From: Brevibacillus brevis NBRC 100599
Lineage (GTDB): Bacteria; Bacillota; Bacilli; Brevibacillales; Brevibacillaceae
Length of the DNA stretch: 64,000 bases
NCBI RefSeq assembly: GCF_000010165.1
Contig: NC_012491.1
Span: forward strand, 4,969,001-5,033,000
Reading direction: 5' to 3'
A model generated the notes under the pieces. That model had not been told where the DNA came from, made no database searches, and saw only the letters and a list, made by a program, of their open reading frames with translations. This document shows positions 60,590 through 64,000 of the stretch, piece by piece (the stretch's first letter is position 1; the number at the start of each line of letters is the position of its first letter). A program made the position numbers and the translations under genes.

Positions 60590-61495
60590 CTATAGAAAAT
60601 TTCTTTTTAACCTCGTGAAAAATTCACATCTATCAGCCTGTTCAGGCAGAGCCGACACCTGTGCATCCCCTAGCTCGAGGATGGTCCATGAGCCATTTTC
60701 CAGCTTGGCGATATCCATAGTAAAAAAGCGACTCTTGATTTTTTTCGCTACCTCTAAAAATGGCTGGAGGTCTGGCGGCGTATCATCATATTGTCCTTCC
60801 TCCCAGTAATTTGCCATGTACATGGGTTCGCCATCCAAAAAGAAAACGCGATATTCCTGGGATAATGGCATGTTGCTCTGCGAGTGATGGGTCAAAAACT
60901 GAAGCTTTACAAATTCTCGAAAGACGACTCCCTCATTCAGCTCATCCTGTTGCAGCTCCAAAAATCGGCTGGTCACTTGCTGTACCTTTTCTTTATCGGA
61001 AGCATCGGGAATATAGCACGCCTCATTCCAATCGTGTTTTCGAGATTTCACATAATCTTTGATCATGATCGGAGCCTGTCCAAATCTATTTAATATCCGA
61101 TACACGTTTTCAAATGACGCGTCTATCTCTTCTTTGTGCAGCCAGACTGACAGCGGGGTAAAATCTTTGATGACCTCATAAGATTCAGGCAGGTAATGAC
61201 AATGCACGTACTTCTCGGGTGTATTGATTAACTCTATATTTTTGGCTAGCAGGGCGTCGTATAATTTTTGGTACAGGAACGGTTTTAGCATCCATCCCCT
61301 GTAGATAGCCAATACTTTTTCAGGAGAGGGTTGGATTTGTTTCACAGCTGCTAACGGGTTGTCCTGGTATATCAGTTGTTCCAAGCTGATCAGATGAATA
61401 TCCAAGCCGAGTTGTTTTGCGCACGTATACTCATATTCGTAGGTTTCATCGACTTTGTTTTCTTGAAATGGCTGACTGCAAAATAAGACTTTCAT
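60590..61495 (-). CDS. ATP-grasp protein (DUF4343 type)
   Basis: The 301-residue protein has an N-terminal region (VLFCSQPFQENKVDETYEYEYTCAKQLG) and ATP-grasp elements (PIMIKDYVKSRKHDWNEACYI, EYRVFFLDGEPMYMANYW, FTMDIAKLENGSWTILELGDAQVSALP). It joins a carboxylate to an amine with ATP; substrates unknown. The ATG at 61495 is the best start. It lies 15 bp before the nitrilase gene, so they form an operon. Confidence 0.82.
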   Translation of the reverse strand: MKVLFCSQPFQENKVDETYEYEYTCAKQLGLDIHLISLEQLIYQDNPLAAVKQIQPSPEKVLAIYRGWMLKPFLYQKLYDALLAKNIELINTPEKYVHCHYLPESYEVIKDFTPLSVWLHKEEIDASFENVYRILNRFGQAPIMIKDYVKSRKHDWNEACYIPDASDKEKVQQVTSRFLELQQDELNEGVVFREFVKLQFLTHHSQSNMPLSQEYRVFFLDGEPMYMANYWEEGQYDDTPPDLQPFLEVAKKIKSRFFTMDIAKLENGSWTILELGDAQVSALPEQADRCEFFTRLKRNFL

Positions 61496-61560
61496 CTGCA
61501 CGATCCTCCTCTCAAAAATTGGCAATACCATCCCATTATACAAGATAATTGTTTGAACGT

Positions 61561-61590
61561 AAAAAACCGTCAAGACTAATCCTGACGGTT
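61561..61590 (-). terminator. Terminator of the 113-residue gene
   Basis: AACCGTCA/TGACGGTT perfect stem with A6 on the left. Confidence 0.88.
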
Positions 61591-61606
61591 CCCCTATTTT
61601 GCTGGC

Positions 61607-61948
61607 TTATCGCTTTTGGACACGTAACACAGGTACTTTTTTCGGTTCAAAGGTGTCTGCCAGTATCTTCTCTTGAATGACATTCAGCTTGAGCAAACTC
61701 GAAATTTTCCCGGTATCGGCCTTCGACATGAGGCGCCAAAGCGAAGGGTCTGGCAAGGCGTTGTAAAGGCGATCATCGTTGTATTCTCGCCGCTCCTGAT
61801 AAGATATCTGCAGCTTGTATTCGCCTTCCTCTACGCTGCCGGCTTCACTGTAAGCTTCAATTAGTTTACTCCGCAGCTCGTTCAATTCTTCCTCTAGCTG
61901 CTTTTGAATTTCCTTTAACTCATAGTAGCGAGCAATCGGTTGGTCCAT
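61607..61948 (-). CDS. Coiled-coil protein, unknown
   Basis: The 113-residue protein begins with a coiled coil (IARYYELKEIQKQLEEELNELRSKLIEAYSEAG) and continues with KLQISYQERREYNDDRLYNALP. AAAGGAGG precedes the ATG. No family recognised. Confidence 0.75.
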   Translation of the reverse strand: MDQPIARYYELKEIQKQLEEELNELRSKLIEAYSEAGSVEEGEYKLQISYQERREYNDDRLYNALPDPSLWRLMSKADTGKISSLLKLNVIQEKILADTFEPKKVPVLRVQKR

Positions 61949-62029
61949 CCGCTCTTCCTCCTTTGGTTACCCCTGTACCCAAAATCCATATGAGAAAAAG
62001 TCGGTTGCTAGAACCATTCGCTGGCAACG

Positions 62030-62074
62030 AAAAACAGCCTCCTTTTTCATTTTCGTCATAGAAAAGGAGGCTGC
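62030..62074 (-). terminator. Terminator of the FG-GAP-like secreted gene
   Basis: A 12-bp stem CAGCCTCCTTTT/AAAAGGAGGCTG with A5 on the left. Confidence 0.92.
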
Positions 62075-62093
62075 GGATCAAGCTCTGCTATTC

Positions 62094-62987
62094 TTACTTT
62101 TCAATCATTGTGTTGATCGCTTCACCCTGGTGTTTTTTCAAGAAAGTAGAGTACTCTACTTCCCATGGATTCCATTTGCCTTCCCCTTGGTAGCCCCAAA
62201 CGGAGTTGATGCGGGAAACAGTATCTGTGTTGTTCATACCTACAAGTCGTTGCTCCCCTACGAGCTCAAATGTACCGTTCGCATCCATATCGACTGGCGT
62301 CAAAGAACCGAATGGATACGAGAATACAGAAACAGCATCTTCTGTTGGCTGTACTTTTCCTGCCTTGTCATACAGCTTGGCAGCTAGGTATACATCTTGG
62401 TTGGCACTCACATCAAGCGTCAGCGGCTTATCCAGGTGGGAGCCTTTGCCCTCTACTTTGAAGCCATCTACGAATTTCCCCTCGAAACGGATTCCTTCGT
62501 TTTCCTTTTCACCAAAAATCACGGCTGGCTTATTGTTTTCAAAGGTAGCGATAACGTGGCTGTAAACACCGCCGCTTCCGCCAGTCGCTGTTTTCACGAA
62601 GGCATCCGCAACATGGTCACCAGTGAAGTCAACGAGGGTCAGCTCGCCCTCATAGCCGCCCAGCTCTTTGATATCCGTTTGGCTATAAGCGCCGGATTTT
62701 CCGTCTTTTACTACGATGTTCATATTGGAGGAATAGATGTCATCCTCTTTTTCTTTTTCGCCAATCAGATATACGACGTCATCCTTCTTATCGCCGTTCA
62801 CGTCAGCCGTTTTTTGATCGATCACATAGGTGTTTTTCGCGAGCTTCAATTCAGCTGCGGCAGAGAACAGCTTTCCTTTTTCAGAATCTGCGTGAGCAAC
62901 TTGTGTATTCATTGCAGAAAATCCAGCTACGCCTACAACTCCTGCAAGCAGCAAATATGTAACAGGCTTCATCCATTTTTTATTCAT
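62094..62987 (-). CDS. Secreted FG-GAP-like protein
   Basis: The 297-residue protein has a signal peptide (PVTYLLLAGVVGVAGFSAMNTQVAHA) and propeller-type repeats (ADVNGDKKDDVVYLIGEKE, LVDFTGDHVADAFVKTATGGSGG, DMDANGTFELVGEQ). GGAGG precedes the ATG at 62987. Function unknown. Confidence 0.82.
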   Translation of the reverse strand: MNKKWMKPVTYLLLAGVVGVAGFSAMNTQVAHADSEKGKLFSAAAELKLAKNTYVIDQKTADVNGDKKDDVVYLIGEKEKEDDIYSSNMNIVVKDGKSGAYSQTDIKELGGYEGELTLVDFTGDHVADAFVKTATGGSGGVYSHVIATFENNKPAVIFGEKENEGIRFEGKFVDGFKVEGKGSHLDKPLTLDVSANQDVYLAAKLYDKAGKVQPTEDAVSVFSYPFGSLTPVDMDANGTFELVGEQRLVGMNNTDTVSRINSVWGYQGEGKWNPWEVEYSTFLKKHQGEAINTMIEK

Positions 62988-63102
62988 CGTTATGGCCTCC
63001 ACTAAATGGTAAGTTATTGGTTACATTTACTACTATAGGACGAAGCCTACTCTAGTTCGTTACAGAATGTTTACGATTGATATACAAATAGTTAACAGCA
63101 CG

Positions 63103-64000
63103 TTACTTGACGTTATCCAGCACACTTTTGATTATGGCTGGCGAGTCTTGACGGATGGTCAGATTGTAATGCTCTCTGACCGCATGATAGACGGCATCTA
63201 CGTTTTTGCTGCTTTTATTCTTGCGATAGGCAGCTACTTGCTTGGCAAACTTCGGATGGTGGATGAGATCACGGCTCCAGTCCCATACGCGAGGCTTCAT
63301 CGCATCCTTGCGTGCTTGATCGAGAATCTGAGGGAATCGCGGGATCATCCAATCACGGATGCTTCTCGCTGCATTTTTGTATTCGGCTGTTCCATGAAGT
63401 GCGTAGTTTCGATAACTTAAATACGGATCTCCATTCAACTGGATGAACTGTGCCGCGTAGTCGGACAGCATGCTTTCATTCAGCTCCACTTGGTAATACT
63501 CCCATCCCGAGTCCGTCTTTTTCCCCGGCATAATAAGCGTGATAAAATAAAACAGGTCACCATACGTACTAGAATCCACGTATGGTTCCGGACCAGGGCT
63601 CATACTAAGTATTGTCTGCGGATCAAGGTTCATAGTAAGTAGTGTCTGCGGATCAATATACTTTTCTTTGTTTACTACAAAACCAGGCACCCCTACCTCA
63701 ACAGCCCAGCGAACGGAAACATTCTCTGAATCCTTCAGGTCAATTCCACCATGATAGGGTCGTGTCTTCCCAAACATGCGATAAAGTACCGTAGCGACGA
63801 ATTCCTTTGTCGCTATTCCATCGTCAATCTCGTTTGGCATAACGTATCCAGCCTGAACGAGTGGCTGCAAACGAGCGTTCATTTCGATTTGCGCACGGGC
63901 TTTGCGCAATTTTACCCTCTCATCCGAAAAGTCCCCTACATTGTCGATCTTTCGGTCCAGGTCTTCCATATTGACGTCTGTGGGATATGCTGGAGGGAGT
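63103..64000 (-). CDS. SLH-like/surface protein, cut by the window edge
   Basis: At least 298 residues are present; the frame is open to the window end, so the 5' end is missing. SLH-like segments are PLVQAGYVMPNEIDDGIATKEFVATVLYRMFGK and SENVSVRWAVEVGVPG. A tandem 10-residue repeat (DPQTLLTMNL/DPQTILSMSP) follows a 30-bp duplication at about 63602-63655. The C-terminal half is helical and charged. No family certain. Confidence 0.68.
   Translation of the reverse strand, partial: LPPAYPTDVNMEDLDRKIDNVGDFSDERVKLRKARAQIEMNARLQPLVQAGYVMPNEIDDGIATKEFVATVLYRMFGKTRPYHGGIDLKDSENVSVRWAVEVGVPGFVVNKEKYIDPQTLLTMNLDPQTILSMSPGPEPYVDSSTYGDLFYFITLIMPGKKTDSGWEYYQVELNESMLSDYAAQFIQLNGDPYLSYRNYALHGTAEYKNAARSIRDWMIPRFPQILDQARKDAMKPRVWDWSRDLIHHPKFAKQVAAYRKNKSSKNVDAVYHAVREHYNLTIRQDSPAIIKSVLDNVK

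Overview
The window is chromosomal DNA from a spore-forming, facultatively anaerobic Firmicute. It is most likely a Brevibacillus species or a close relative. I infer this from the conserved Bacillales gene order yuiH-pepA-yuiD-yuiC-yuiB-yuiA-yumB-yumC-iscA-yuzB-yutJ, a Bacillus-type Fnr with C-terminal cysteine ligands, spore-surface DUF4183 proteins, a Spo0E-like phosphatase and strong AGGAGG ribosome sites with frequent TTG/GTG starts. No rRNA, tRNA or CRISPR array was seen. Layout: (1) 0-8 kb holds a CDF metal exporter and a minus-strand six-gene operon (ABC binding protein, two permeases, double GNAT, NagZ, MurQ) for uptake and recycling of cell-wall amino sugars. (2) 8.4-12 kb holds a PepSY-like secreted protein, the BcrC phosphatase, a short-chain dehydrogenase and two DUF4183 spore-surface proteins. 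(3) 11.9-21.2 kb is an anaerobic nitrogen-oxide island. It has a seven-gene operon for a cytoplasmic Nas/Nap-type molybdenum reductase with a four-cluster ferredoxin, a membrane cytochrome b-like subunit, a Tat-exported Rieske protein, two small proteins and a hemerythrin. Fnr, a NarK-PAS fusion and a short hybrid cluster protein (Hcp) follow. Two perfect Fnr boxes sit at class II distance from the nar-like, narK and hcp promoters. (4) 21.2-26.2 kb holds an ECF sigma/anti-sigma pair, a YdeI-family protein and a KimA-like potassium importer. (5) 26.2-37.3 kb is an AT-rich accessory stretch of secreted proteins, a tandem gene duplication, broken genes and repeated hairpins. It ends at the 3' end of yuiH, whose tail sequence recurs twice inside the stretch, as expected for a recurrent integration site. 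(6) 37.3-49 kb is the conserved yui/yum core (molybdopterin oxidoreductase, CoA-binding protein, PepA, DUF309, YuiD, YuiC, YuiB, YuiA, NDH-2 YumB, ferredoxin-NADP reductase YumC) with small envelope proteins and a lone CuA lipoprotein. (7) 49-54.8 kb holds a phosphoesterase, a TIMP-like protein, a second ECF/anti-sigma pair, and a 1.5-kb insert flanked by 29-bp direct repeats of the iscA/erpA 3' end that carries a transposase tail and a GNAT gene. (8) 54.9-64 kb holds a Spo0E-like protein, aminofutalosine synthase MqnE behind a structured leader, YuzB, NDH-2 YutJ, Nudix, metallo-beta-lactamase and nitrilase enzymes, an ATP-grasp protein and two secreted proteins, the last cut by the window edge. 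Functional links: menaquinone synthesis (MqnE), NDH-2 enzymes and Fe-S assembly (IscA) would all support the nitrate/NO module; the two ECF loci and the many secreted proteins point to envelope stress sensing. All functions are inferred from sequence alone.
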